The notes under the pieces are model-generated. The model searched no databases, was not told where the DNA came from, and saw only the letters and a program-made list of their open reading frames with translations. A stretch of DNA of 64,000 bases, taken from positions 744,001-808,000 of the forward strand of contig JACHMT010000001.1 in the NCBI GenBank assembly GCA_014208095.1. Direction: 5' to 3'. Below are positions 39,769 through 48,542 of this stretch, one piece after another. The stretch's first letter is position 1; the number at the start of each line of letters is the position of its first letter. The position numbers and the translations under genes are program-made. The DNA comes from Actinospineispora eucalypti. Its GTDB lineage: Bacteria; Actinomycetota; Actinomycetes; Mycobacteriales; Pseudonocardiaceae.

Positions 39769-41631
39769 ATGTGCGGAATCGTGGGCTACGTAGGCAGCCG
39801 GCCGGCGCTGGACGTCATCCTGGACGGCCTGCGCCGGCTGGAGTACCGGGGCTACGACTCGGCCGGGGTGGCGGTGCTGGACGGCGCCGGAGGGCTGGCC
39901 GTCGAACGCAAGGCCGGCCCGCTGGCCAACCTGGAGACCCGGCTGGCCGAGGTCGGCACCACCCAGTTCAACGGGACCACCGGAATGGGGCACACCCGCT
40001 GGGCCACCCACGGCGGACCCACCGACCGCAACGCCCACCCGCACCGGGACAACGCGGGCAAGGTCGCCGTGGTGCACAACGGCATCATCGAGAACTTCAT
40101 CGCGCTGCGCGCCGGGCTGGAGGCCGACGGGGTCGAGCTGACCAGCGACACCGACACCGAGGCCACCGCCCACCTGGTGGCCCGCGCCTACGACGAAGGC
40201 CCCACGGCCGGTGACCTCGCGGCCAGCGTGCGTGCGGTCAGCCGCCGGCTGGAGGGCGCGTTCACCCTGCTGTTCACCCATGCCGACCGGCCGGGCGAGA
40301 TCGTCGCGGCCCGCCGGTCCTCACCGCTGGTGGTGGGCCTCGGGGACGGGGAGACCTTCCTCGGCTCGGACGTGGCCGCGTTCATCGAGCACACCCGGGA
40401 CGCCGTCGAGCTGGGCCAGGACCAGGTGGTCACCATCACCGCCGACGGCTACACGGTCACCGACTTCGCCGGCGAGCCGGTCGAGGTCAAGCCGTTCCGG
40501 GTCACCTGGGACCTGGCCGCCGCCGAGAAGGGCGGCCACGACTACTTCATGCTCAAGGAGATCGAGGAGCAGCCCACCGCGATCGCGGACACCCTGCGCG
40601 GACACCTGATCGACCGGCGGATCGTGCTGGACGAGCAGCGCCTGGCCGACGCCGACCTGCGTGACGTGGACAAGGTGTTCGTGGTGGCCTGCGGCACCGC
40701 CTACCACTCCGGCCTGCTGGCCAAGTACGCCATCGAGCACTGGACGCGCCTGCCCGTGGAGGTCGAGCTGGCGTCCGAGTTCCGCTACCGGGACCCGGTG
40801 CTGGACCGGCAGACGCTGGTGGTCGCGATCTCCCAGTCCGGCGAGACCATGGACACCCTGGAGGCGGTGCGCCACGCCAAGGAGCAGAAGGCCAGGGTAC
40901 TGGCCATCTGCAACACCAACGGCGCGCAGATTCCCCGCGAGTCGGACGCGGTGCTCTACACCCACGCCGGCCCGGAGATCGGGGTCGCCGCGACCAAGAC
41001 GTTCACCTCGCAGATCGCCGCCACCTACCTGGTCGGGCTGGCCCTGGCCCAGGCCCGGGGCACCAAGTACCCGGACGAGGTGGCGCGCGAGTTCGCCGAG
41101 CTGGAGGCCATGCCGGCGGCGGTGGCTTCCGCGCTGGAGGCGGTGGACGCCACCCGCGAGCTGGCCTACGACCTGGCGCTGTCCCGCGCGGTGCTCTTCC
41201 TCGGCCGGCACGTGGGATACCCGGTGGCGCTGGAGGGCGCGCTCAAGCTCAAGGAGCTGGCCTACATGCACGCCGAGGCGTTCGCCGCCGGCGAGCTCAA
41301 GCACGGCCCGATCGCGCTGATCGAGCAGGGCCTGCCGGTGGTCGTGGTGATGCCGTCGCCGAAGGGCCGGGCGGTGCTGCACGCCAAGCTGCTGTCCAAC
41401 ATCCAGGAGATCACCGCGCGGGGCGCGCGCACCGTGGTGATCGCTGAAGAGGGTGACGAGACGATCCGCCCGTTCGCCCACCACCTGCTCGAGGTGCCGG
41501 CCGTGCCGACGCTGCTGCAGCCACTGGTGTCCACAGTTCCGTTGCAGGTCCTGGCGGCGGAGATCGCCCGCGCGCGGGGTTACGACGTGGACAAACCGCG
41601 CAACCTGGCCAAGTCCGTAACCGTGGAGTGA
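39769..41631 (+). CDS. glmS: Glutamine-fructose-6-phosphate aminotransferase
   Basis: 620 residues from ATG at 39769; the much longer upstream frame is antisense to the hydrolase and would bury the nucleophile Cys2 (MCGIVGYVGSRP). Makes glucosamine-6-P from fructose-6-P and glutamine. N-terminal glutaminase domain (residues 1-220: GHTRWATHGGPTDRNAHPH, HNGIIENF), two SIS domains (SQSGETMDTLEAV and the region around GRHVGYPVALEGALKLKELA) and C-terminal KPRNLAKSVTVE. No glmS ribozyme is expected in this phylum and none is seen. Confidence 0.97.
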   Translation: MCGIVGYVGSRPALDVILDGLRRLEYRGYDSAGVAVLDGAGGLAVERKAGPLANLETRLAEVGTTQFNGTTGMGHTRWATHGGPTDRNAHPHRDNAGKVAVVHNGIIENFIALRAGLEADGVELTSDTDTEATAHLVARAYDEGPTAGDLAASVRAVSRRLEGAFTLLFTHADRPGEIVAARRSSPLVVGLGDGETFLGSDVAAFIEHTRDAVELGQDQVVTITADGYTVTDFAGEPVEVKPFRVTWDLAAAEKGGHDYFMLKEIEEQPTAIADTLRGHLIDRRIVLDEQRLADADLRDVDKVFVVACGTAYHSGLLAKYAIEHWTRLPVEVELASEFRYRDPVLDRQTLVVAISQSGETMDTLEAVRHAKEQKARVLAICNTNGAQIPRESDAVLYTHAGPEIGVAATKTFTSQIAATYLVGLALAQARGTKYPDEVAREFAELEAMPAAVASALEAVDATRELAYDLALSRAVLFLGRHVGYPVALEGALKLKELAYMHAEAFAAGELKHGPIALIEQGLPVVVVMPSPKGRAVLHAKLLSNIQEITARGARTVVIAEEGDETIRPFAHHLLEVPAVPTLLQPLVSTVPLQVLAAEIARARGYDVDKPRNLAKSVTVE

Positions 41632-41691
41632 TAAAGCGTTATTCAGATTTCGGGGAGGGCTCCCAACCGGTTCCTGGTCGGATAGGTCATG

Positions 41692-41707
41692 GGTGGTAGA
41701 GACCACC
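41692..41707. promoter_or_regulatory. Short dyad upstream of a small gene
   Basis: GGTGGT-AGAG-ACCACC, a perfect 6-bp inverted repeat ending 21 nt before the ATG of the 86-residue gene. Could be an operator or an mRNA hairpin next to the AGGGGAG ribosome-binding site. Confidence 0.3.
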
Positions 41708-41728
41708 GACCTTCAAGGGGAGCCCGAC

Positions 41729-41989
41729 ATGAACAACTTCGCCAACGACGACCGGCGCAGCACCGGCGAGGTCGCGGCGGCCGCCGCCGCACTGATCCGC
41801 ATGCTGGGCACCGAGGACCAGACCGTGCGGACGGCCGCCGAGGCCGCTCTGTACCCCATGATCCTGGAACACTGGGAGATCGTCTACGCCGAGATGGCGC
41901 GCGCCCGGGTCCGCTCGGACGACCCGGCGGCGATGCAGCGGATGCGCAACGCGTTGCGCCCCAGGGAAGCCCTGCGCCTCGTGCGTTGA
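41729..41989 (+). CDS. Small protein of unknown function
   Basis: 86 residues from ATG (MNNFANDDRRSTGEVAAAAA) with AAGGGGAG eight bases upstream. Predicted all-helical, no Cys, no membrane segment; the centre VRTAAEAALYPMILEHWEIV is followed by an Arg-rich tail. Codon use looks like the neighbours. I do not recognise a family. It lies between glmS and nnr, where M. tuberculosis has several unrelated genes. Confidence 0.6.
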   Translation: MNNFANDDRRSTGEVAAAAAALIRMLGTEDQTVRTAAEAALYPMILEHWEIVYAEMARARVRSDDPAAMQRMRNALRPREALRLVR

Positions 41990-42003
41990 TCCGCACGATG
42001 TCT

Positions 42004-42092
42004 CCCGCGTGCGCCGGACTGGGCACACGCTCGGCGAGTGCGGAGCGCGCTGCGTTTCCCGCGTGCGCCGGACTGGGCGCACGCTCGGCAAG
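42004..42092. repeat. Two tandem 54-nt repeats upstream of nnr
   Basis: A 35-nt segment beginning CCCGCGTGCGCCGGACTGGG at 42004 recurs at 42058 with two or so changes, a period of 54 nt. Each copy holds the hairpin CGTGCGCC / GGCGCACG (perfect in copy 2). The block lies between the small gene (stop 41989) and nnr (start 42118). Confidence 0.8.
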
Positions 42093-42117
42093 CGCGTTCC
42101 GCGCTAGCGTGGGGCCC

Positions 42118-43611
42118 GTGCTTGGGATGTGGGGTGCGGACCGGATCCGGGCCGCTGAGGACGTCTTGCTGGCCCGGACCCCGGAGGGGGCGTTGATGCG
42201 GCGGGCGGCCCACGGGGTGGGCCGATACGCCGCCGACCTGCTCCGCGAACACACCGGCGGGGTGGCGGGCCGCCGGGTGACGCTGCTGGTGGGCGCGGGA
42301 AACAACGGCGGGGACGCGCTGTGGGCCGGCTACGAACTGCGCCGAGGGGGCGCGCGGGTGACCGCCGTGCTGCTGGCCCCGGACCGGGCGCACCCGGCCG
42401 GGCTGGCCGCCTTCCGCCGGGTCCGGGGCCGGGTGCTTACGGGCGACTCCGCCGGAGCGGGCATCGGGCGGGCGCCCGACGGAGACACCGCCGGGGACGC
42501 GGTCGCCGGGGCGCACCTGGTGATCGACGGAATCGTCGGCATCTCCGGCCGGGGGGCGCTGCGCCCGGCGGCGGCCGAGCTGGTCGCCCGGGCGGAGGCG
42601 GCCGGGGTGCCGATCCTGGCGGTGGACCTGCCCAGCGGGGTGGACCCGGACACCGGCGCGGTGGACGGCCCGGCGGTGACCGCGACCGCCACGGTGACCT
42701 TCGGCGGCCGCAAGCCGGTGCACGCGCTGGCCCCGCACCACTGCGGGCCGGTCCGGCTGGTGGACATCGGCCTCGCGCCGCACCTGCCGGACCCCGACCT
42801 CTACCAGCTGGAAGCGGCCGACGTGGCGGCGCGCTGGCCGGTGCCCGGGCCGGCCGACGACAAGTACACCCAGGGCGTGGTGGGCATCGCGGCCGGTTCG
42901 GCGGTGTACCCGGGGGCGGCCGTGCTGGCCACCGGGGCGGCGGTCGCCGCCACCTCGGGCATGGTCCGGTTCGCCGGCGGCGCCGCGGACCAGGTGCGTT
43001 CGCGCTGGCCGGAAGTGGTCGCGGCCGGATCGGTCGCCGACACCGGGCGGGTGCAGGCGTGGACCGTCGGACCGGGCATCGGAACCGGGGGCACCGGCCG
43101 GGACGTGCTGGCGTCGGTGCTGGACGCCGGCCTGCCGTGCTGCCTGGACGCCGACGCGATCACCCTGATCGGCGCCGACCCGAACCTGGCCGACGCGGCC
43201 TACGAACTGCCGGCCGTCTACACCCCGCACGACCGCGAGTTCGCCCGGCTGACCGGCGCCGAGGTGGGCCCGGACCGGGTCGGCGCGGCCCGGGCCGCCG
43301 CCGCCAAGCTCCGGGCCACGGTGCTCCTCAAGGGCAACGTGACCGTGGTCGCCGCCCCGGACGGGCGCGCACTGGCCAACCCCGCCGGCTCCTCCTGGGC
43401 CGCCACGGCGGGTTCCGGGGACGTCCTCTCCGGCCTCATCGGCGCCCTGCTCGCCGCCGGCCTGGACCCGTGGTGGGCCGCCGGCTGCGCCGCCTTCGTG
43501 CACGCCCGAGCCGCCCAGATCGCCGCCGGCCCCCCTCCCGGCATCCCCATCGGCGCGAGCGCACTCCTAGCGGCCATCCCCGAAGCCATCCGCCAAACCC
43601 GCACCCCCTAA
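42118..43611 (+). CDS. nnr: Bifunctional NAD(P)H-hydrate epimerase/dehydratase
   Basis: 497 residues from GTG at 42118 (VLGMWGADRIRAAED); ATG at 42127 is an alternative. Repairs hydrated NADH/NADPH. N-terminal YjeF epimerase domain: VLLVGAGNNGGDALWAGYELR-type motif (LLVGAGNNGGDAL), DGIVGISGRG, VDLPSGVDPDTG. C-terminal ADP/ATP-dependent dehydratase domain: KYTQGVVGIAAGSAVYPGA, YTPHDREFARLTG, and the ribokinase-like ATAGSGDVLSGLIGALLA. Frame stays open through the upstream tandem repeat, but homologous N-termini do not include it. Confidence 0.93.
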   Translation: MLGMWGADRIRAAEDVLLARTPEGALMRRAAHGVGRYAADLLREHTGGVAGRRVTLLVGAGNNGGDALWAGYELRRGGARVTAVLLAPDRAHPAGLAAFRRVRGRVLTGDSAGAGIGRAPDGDTAGDAVAGAHLVIDGIVGISGRGALRPAAAELVARAEAAGVPILAVDLPSGVDPDTGAVDGPAVTATATVTFGGRKPVHALAPHHCGPVRLVDIGLAPHLPDPDLYQLEAADVAARWPVPGPADDKYTQGVVGIAAGSAVYPGAAVLATGAAVAATSGMVRFAGGAADQVRSRWPEVVAAGSVADTGRVQAWTVGPGIGTGGTGRDVLASVLDAGLPCCLDADAITLIGADPNLADAAYELPAVYTPHDREFARLTGAEVGPDRVGAARAAAAKLRATVLLKGNVTVVAAPDGRALANPAGSSWAATAGSGDVLSGLIGALLAAGLDPWWAAGCAAFVHARAAQIAAGPPPGIPIGASALLAAIPEAIRQTRTP

Positions 43612-43617
43612 CCCCGA

Positions 43618-43771
43618 TTCAGTCACTCCAGCACGCTGGTTCAGTGACTTCAGCACGCTGGTTCGGTGACTTCAGCACGCTGATTCAGTCACTCCAGCAC
43701 GCTGATTCAGTCACTTCAGCACGCTGGTTCAGTCACTCCAGTACCCCGGTTCGGTGACTTCGGCCGGCCGA
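43618..43771. repeat. Seven tandem 22-bp repeats after nnr
   Basis: Seven head-to-tail units of exactly 22 bp starting 6 nt after the nnr stop, the longest array in the window. Units follow TTCRGTSACT..CAGCACGCTGR; the last two diverge. The S position flips between C and G, so AGTCACT and AGTGACT alternate. The array ends about 55 nt before alr. Confidence 0.93.
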
Positions 43772-43825
43772 TTCGCCCCCAGGATGAGGGCGGGCTCACA
43801 GAAGCTACGAGCCGGGGATGAGACC

Positions 43826-45043
43826 ATGGAGAGCATGTCCGTCATTGAGGGGCCCGGCGCCACATCGCCGGGAGACGGCGCGCTGACCGGGGCCGACGCG
43901 GCGACACCACGCGCCGAAGCGATCGTCGACCTGGCCGCGATCGAGCACAACGTGCGGTACCTGGCGTCCACGGCGGCGGCGTCCGGCGCGGCGATGATGG
44001 CCGTGCTGAAGGCCGACGGGTACGGCCACGGGGCGGTGCCGGTGGCCCGCGCCGCACTGCGGGCGGGCGCGACCTGGCTGGGTGTCTGCACGATGGGCGA
44101 GGCGCTGGCGCTGCGTGCGGGCGGGATCACCGCGCCGGTGCTGAGCTGGCTGGACCTGCCGGACGACGACTACCGGCCGGCCGTGGCCGAAGGCGTTGAC
44201 CTGTCCGTGGCCTCGGTGCGCCAGCTGGCCGCCGTGCGCCTGGCCGCCGGGCGGGCCGACCGGCCGGCCCGGATCCACTTGAAGATCGACACCGGGTTGA
44301 GCCGCAACGGCAGCGCGGCCGCGGACTGGCCGGAGCTGGTGGACGCCGCCGCGAAGGCCGCCGCCGACGGATCGGTCGAGGTGCTCGCGGTCTGGTCCCA
44401 CCTGGCGCACGGTGACGAACCGGCGAACCCGACGCTGGACGCCCAGGCGCAGAGGCTGGACGCGGCGTGGCGGGTGGCCACCGAGGCCGGGCTCAACCCG
44501 ATCCGGCACATCGCCAATTCGGCCGCCACGATGACCCGGCCGGACCTGCACTACGACCTGGTCCGCGCGGGAATCGCGGTGTACGGGCTGGATCCCCTCG
44601 GCCGTCCGGTGGCGGACACCCCGCTGCGCCCGGCGATGACGTTCCGGGCCCGGGTCGCGCTGGTGAAGCGGGTGCCCGCCGGCGAGGGCGTCTCCTACGG
44701 GCACGAGTGGAGCACCCCGGCGGAGACCACCCTGGCGCTGCTGCCGGTCGGCTACGCGGACGGCGTGCCGCGCCGGCTGGGCAGCCGGCCGAGCGGGGTG
44801 GGAGGCATGCGGGTGCTCATCGGCGGCCGCTCCCGGCCGGTGGTCGGCCGGGTGTGCATGGACCAGGTCATGGTGGACTGCGGTGACTACCCGGTCGCCG
44901 AGGGTGACGAGGCGGTGTTGTTCGGCCCCGGTGACCGGGGCGAACCGACCGCCCAGGACTGGGCCGACGCGCTGGGCACGATCCACTACGAGATCGTTAC
45001 CGGGTTGCGCGCCGGGCGGGTGTCCCGCACGGTGGCGGAGTGA
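43826..45043 (+). CDS. alr: Alanine racemase
   Basis: 405 residues from ATG at 43826 (GGGG eight bases upstream; ATG at 43835 is possible). PLP enzyme making D-Ala for peptidoglycan. PLP lysine in MAVLKADGYGHGAVPV, catalytic Tyr in GEGVSYGHEW, and RVCMDQVMVDCG. An upstream frame reaching back into the repeat array is not supported. The N-terminal ~30 residues are variable. GTGA overlap with the next gene starts an operon through the HAD gene. Confidence 0.95.
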   Translation: MESMSVIEGPGATSPGDGALTGADAATPRAEAIVDLAAIEHNVRYLASTAAASGAAMMAVLKADGYGHGAVPVARAALRAGATWLGVCTMGEALALRAGGITAPVLSWLDLPDDDYRPAVAEGVDLSVASVRQLAAVRLAAGRADRPARIHLKIDTGLSRNGSAAADWPELVDAAAKAAADGSVEVLAVWSHLAHGDEPANPTLDAQAQRLDAAWRVATEAGLNPIRHIANSAATMTRPDLHYDLVRAGIAVYGLDPLGRPVADTPLRPAMTFRARVALVKRVPAGEGVSYGHEWSTPAETTLALLPVGYADGVPRRLGSRPSGVGGMRVLIGGRSRPVVGRVCMDQVMVDCGDYPVAEGDEAVLFGPGDRGEPTAQDWADALGTIHYEIVTGLRAGRVSRTVAE

Positions 45044-46188
45044 ACCGAAAACGCCGGATCGCCGGCGGGGTTATCGGTGGCGTCCTGGGCGCCGCCGCGA
45101 CCGGGGCCGCCGTGGGCGTGGCCACCCGGTGGTCCCGCCTGTCCAGGGAACGCCGGGCGATCGAGGCGGACAGCGGCGCGACGCCCGAGCTGGGGCTGCT
45201 GCCGCCCGGCACGCCGTGGTCGGTGACCGCGGACGACGGCGTGCGGCTGGACGCCGAGGTGGTCGAGCTCACCGGTGGCCCGAACGGGGGCCGCAAGCGG
45301 AACGACGGGCCGTCACAGACCGTGGTGCTGGTGCACGGCTTCGCGCTGGACCGCCGGTGCTGGCACTTCCAGCGCCGGGCGCTGGCCGAGCTGGCCGACC
45401 CCCGGGTGCGCCTGGTGCTGTTCGACCAGCGCGGGCACGGCCGGTCGGAGCGCCCGCCCCGGGAGAGCTGCACCATCGCCCAGCTGGGTGAGGACCTGGA
45501 CGCGGTGCTGCGGGCGCTGGCCCCGGAGGGGCCGGTGGTGCTGGTCGGCCACTCCATGGGCGGCATGGCGATCATGGCGCTGGCCGAGCGGCACCCGGAG
45601 CTGTTCGCCGACCGGATCGCCGGCGTGGCGCTGCTGTGCACCTCGGCCGGGGAGATCGGGTCGCAGGGCCTGCCGGCCACCTTCATGTCCCGGTACAACC
45701 CGCTGACCAGGACGGTCGGCGCACTGGCCGGATGGCAGCCCCGGCTGGTGGAGCGGGCCAGGCGGCTGATCGGCGACCTGGTGTGGGGCGTCACCCGGGC
45801 CTACGCCTACGGCGACAGGAAGGTGGCGCACTGGCTGGTGGACTTCGTGCACCAGATGATCAGTGCCAACGCGGTGGATGCGCTGATCGACTTCGTGGAC
45901 ACGCTGAACACCCACGACCGGCTGGCCGCCCTGCCCGCGCTGGCCCGGTGCCGGACGCTGATCGTGGCCGGCGAGGCGGACCGGATGATCCCGCTCCGGC
46001 ACGGTGAGGTGATCGCCGCCGAGCTGCCGGATGCCACCATGGTGCGGCTGCCCGGGGTCGGCCATATGGCGATGATCGAGCAGCCGGAACAGGTGAACGA
46101 GGCGCTGGCCGAACTGCTGCGCCGGGTGGCCGCCGACCGGCCTGGCGGGGTGGTCGGCGCGCTGCGCAAGCTGCGGAAACGAGCATGA
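45040..46188 (+). CDS. Alpha/beta hydrolase with N-terminal membrane anchor
   Basis: 382 residues, GTG overlapping alr. N-terminus IAGGVIGGVLGAAATGAAVG is a probable membrane anchor or signal. Complete hydrolase fold: VVLVHGFALDRRCW, FDQRGHGRSERP, nucleophile elbow VLVGHSMGGMA, acid Asp in IVAGEADRMIP, His in PGVGHMAMIEQP. Located between alr and tsaE, a conserved actinobacterial position. Substrate unknown; lipase/esterase or peptidase activity are both possible. Confidence 0.85.
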   Translation: MNRKRRIAGGVIGGVLGAAATGAAVGVATRWSRLSRERRAIEADSGATPELGLLPPGTPWSVTADDGVRLDAEVVELTGGPNGGRKRNDGPSQTVVLVHGFALDRRCWHFQRRALAELADPRVRLVLFDQRGHGRSERPPRESCTIAQLGEDLDAVLRALAPEGPVVLVGHSMGGMAIMALAERHPELFADRIAGVALLCTSAGEIGSQGLPATFMSRYNPLTRTVGALAGWQPRLVERARRLIGDLVWGVTRAYAYGDRKVAHWLVDFVHQMISANAVDALIDFVDTLNTHDRLAALPALARCRTLIVAGEADRMIPLRHGEVIAAELPDATMVRLPGVGHMAMIEQPEQVNEALAELLRRVAADRPGGVVGALRKLRKRA

Positions 46189-46652
46189 CGATGATGACCG
46201 AGGAAACCACCCGGTACGAGTTGCCCACCGAGGCGGACACCGAGGCGCTGGGCGCGCGCATCGGCGCGCGGCTGGACAAAGGGGACGTGGTGCTGCTGGC
46301 CGGGCCGCTCGGCGCCGGCAAGACGGTGTTCGCCCGGGGGATCGGGCGCGGGCTCGGCGTGACCGGTGCGGTCACCTCGCCGACCTTCGTGATCGCCCGC
46401 GAGCACCCGCCGGCCCCGGACGGCCGCGGCGTGGCGCTGGTGCACGTGGACGCCTACCGGCTCAACTTCGGCGCCAACGCCCGGGCCGAGCTGGACGACC
46501 TGGACCTGGACACCGACCTGGCCGCGGCGGCCGTGGTGGTCGAGTGGGGCGAGGGCCTGGCCGAGACGCTGGCCGACCGGCACCTGCTGGTGCGGCTGAC
46601 CAGGAGGGACGACGACAGCCGGGTGGCCGAGCTGACCTGGACGGGCGCATGA
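46185..46652 (+). CDS. tsaE: tRNA threonylcarbamoyladenosine biosynthesis ATPase TsaE
   Basis: 155 residues; ATG overlapping the hydrolase stop (ATGA). TsaE is the P-loop ATPase that drives cycles of the TsaBD complex in t6A37 synthesis. Walker A is in LAGPLGAGKTVFARGI, followed by VTSPTFVIAREH, HVDAYRL and the VEWGEGL strand. Its partner TsaB is encoded 730 bp downstream, TsaD is not in the window. Confidence 0.94.
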   Translation: MTMMTEETTRYELPTEADTEALGARIGARLDKGDVVLLAGPLGAGKTVFARGIGRGLGVTGAVTSPTFVIAREHPPAPDGRGVALVHVDAYRLNFGANARAELDDLDLDTDLAAAAVVVEWGEGLAETLADRHLLVRLTRRDDDSRVAELTWTGA

Positions 46653-47365
46653 TCGAGGCAGTGATCTTCGACTGGGGCGGCACGCTGACCCCGTGGAAGG
46701 AGATCGACCTCCTGACCCAGTGGCGGGCCTACGCCGACATCCTGCACCCGGATGACGACCCGCGCGCGGCCGAGGTGGCCCGGGCGCTGGTGACCGCCGA
46801 GCAGGGCCGGTGGGCGCGGATCAAGGCGACGCACCGGGCGTTCCGGCTGGCCGAGGTGGTGGCCGACGCGGCCGAGGCGCTGGGCCGCGACGTGCCGTAC
46901 CGGGAGGAGGCGCTGGCCGCCTACCGGGAGCGCTGGGTGTTCGCCACGCACACCGACCCGGAGGTGGCGCCCACCCTGGACGCGCTGCGGGCCCGCGGCG
47001 CCTCGCTGGGCGTGCTGTCCTCCACCGCGTGGCCGGCCGCCTGGCACGAGGACTGGCTGCGCCGGGACGGCGTGTTCGACCGGTTCGACGCCTGCGTGTG
47101 GAGTTCCGACCTGGACTGGACGAAGCCGCACGCGGAGGCGTTCCAAGCCGTCCTGGCCGCCGTCGGCGTGACCGACCCGAGCCGGGCGGTGTACGTCGGT
47201 GACCGCCCGTTCGACGACGTCTCCGGGGCCAAGGCGGTGGGCATGCGCGCGGTGCTGGTGCCGCACAGCAACATCCCGGAGGACCAGCGGGTGCCGGTGG
47301 ACGTGCACCCGGACGCGGTCATCCAGCGCCTCTCCGATCTCCCGGCCGTACTCGCCGACTGGTGA
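46649..47365 (+). CDS. HAD-superfamily hydrolase
   Basis: 238 residues from ATG at 46649, overlapping tsaE by 4 nt. Motif I is FDWGGTLTP: nucleophile Asp8 is present but the second Asp (general acid/base, normally DxD) is Gly10. Motif II is LGVLSSTAW, motif III Lys in WTKPHAEAF, motif IV VYVGDRPFDDVSGAKAVG. This DxGGT variant occurs in other HAD-IA proteins, so activity is possible. Inserted between tsaE and tsaB within the t6A group; substrate unknown. Confidence 0.87.
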   Translation: MIEAVIFDWGGTLTPWKEIDLLTQWRAYADILHPDDDPRAAEVARALVTAEQGRWARIKATHRAFRLAEVVADAAEALGRDVPYREEALAAYRERWVFATHTDPEVAPTLDALRARGASLGVLSSTAWPAAWHEDWLRRDGVFDRFDACVWSSDLDWTKPHAEAFQAVLAAVGVTDPSRAVYVGDRPFDDVSGAKAVGMRAVLVPHSNIPEDQRVPVDVHPDAVIQRLSDLPAVLADW

Positions 47366-47383
47366 CCGTCGTAGGCTGACCGC

Positions 47384-48058
47384 GTGCATGTGTTGGCCCT
47401 GGATACCTCGACGGACGTGGTCACGGTCGGTCTGGTCCGCCTGGACGCGGCCGGGCCACAGGTGCTGGCCGAGCTGGTCCGGCCGGGCGCCCGGCAGCAC
47501 GGCGAGCAGCTGATGCCGGCCGCGCTCGAGGTCTGCGCGCGGGCCGGTTATCCGCTGGCCGAGGTGGACGCGGTGGTGTGCGGCAACGGGCCGGGGCCGT
47601 TCACCGGGCTGCGCGTCGGCCTGGTCAGCGCGGCCGCACTGGGCGACGCGCTGGACGTTCCGGTGTACGGGGTCTGTTCGCTGGACGCGGTCGCGGCGGT
47701 GGCCGCGCCGGGTGACCCGCTGGTGGTGGTCAGTGACGCCCGGCGGCGGGAGGTGTACTGGGCGGCCTACGACGGGGCCGGCCGGCGCACCCGCGGCCCG
47801 GAGGTGTCGGCGCCGGCCGCGCTGGCCGGGCGCATCGGCGAGCTGGGCGTTCACCGGGTGGCCGGGCCGCTGGCCGGCCGGTTCGCCGCCGAGTCCGGGC
47901 TGGCCGAGCTGCCCGGCCTGGTGCCGACCCCGGCCGGGCTGGTCGCGGTGGCCCGCGCCGACCTGCTGGCCCGCCGCGCCCCGGACCCGCTGGAGCCGCT
48001 GTACCTGCGCCGCCCGGACGCGGTGCCGCCGGCCGCGCGCAAGCGGGTCACCGCCTGA
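47384..48058 (+). CDS. tsaB: tRNA threonylcarbamoyladenosine biosynthesis protein TsaB
   Basis: 224 residues, GTG start 18 nt after the HAD gene. ASKHA-fold partner of TsaD: begins HVLALDTSTDVVTVGLV, with VVCGNGPGPFTGLRVGLVSA and VVSDARRREVYWAAYDG. It lacks nucleotide-binding completeness, as TsaB does. Followed by rimI after 13 nt. Confidence 0.94.
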   Translation: MHVLALDTSTDVVTVGLVRLDAAGPQVLAELVRPGARQHGEQLMPAALEVCARAGYPLAEVDAVVCGNGPGPFTGLRVGLVSAAALGDALDVPVYGVCSLDAVAAVAAPGDPLVVVSDARRREVYWAAYDGAGRRTRGPEVSAPAALAGRIGELGVHRVAGPLAGRFAAESGLAELPGLVPTPAGLVAVARADLLARRAPDPLEPLYLRRPDAVPPAARKRVTA

Positions 48059-48071
48059 GCCGGCCGCCCAG

Positions 48072-48542
48072 ATGACCAGCCCCACCATCACCGTCGGCCC
48101 GCTGTACCGGCAGGACGCCGAGGCCTGCGCCCAGCTGGAGAAGCTGCTGTTCCCCGGGGACGACCCGTGGTCGGCGCGGATGTTCCGCGACGAGCTGGCC
48201 GTCGGCCACTTCTACCTGGCCGCGCGGGACGGCACCCGGCTGGCCGGTTACGGCGGACTGGCCCTGATCGCCGGGCCGCCGCACGCCGAGACGGAGATCC
48301 ACACCATCGGCGTGCACCCGGACTACCAGCGCCAGGGCATCGGCCGCCGCCTGCTGGCCGGCCTGCTGGCCCGCGCCGACGAGCTGTCCGCCGTCGTGTT
48401 CCTCGAGGTCCGCACCGACAACGAGCCGGCGCTGGCGCTGTACGAGGACACCGGTTTCGAACGGCTGGGCCTGCGCCGCAACTACTACCGCCCCAGCGGC
48501 GCCGACGCGTTCACCATGCGCCGCCCGGCTCGACAACCGTGA
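48072..48542 (+). CDS. rimI: Ribosomal protein S18-alanine N-acetyltransferase
   Basis: 156 residues from ATG (MTSPTITVGPLYRQDAEACA). GNAT fold with acetyl-CoA motif HPDYQRQGIGRRLLAGLL and VRTDNEPALALYEDTGFERL. RimI acetylates the N-terminal Ala of S18. Normally followed by tsaD in actinobacteria; here its 3' end overlaps a convergent toxin gene by 32 nt. Confidence 0.9.
   Translation: MTSPTITVGPLYRQDAEACAQLEKLLFPGDDPWSARMFRDELAVGHFYLAARDGTRLAGYGGLALIAGPPHAETEIHTIGVHPDYQRQGIGRRLLAGLLARADELSAVVFLEVRTDNEPALALYEDTGFERLGLRRNYYRPSGADAFTMRRPARQP

Noticed and set aside
43618..43771. Seven regularly spaced repeats considered as a CRISPR array
   Set aside because: Units are contiguous with no unique spacers, only 22 bp in period, and no cas genes are present.
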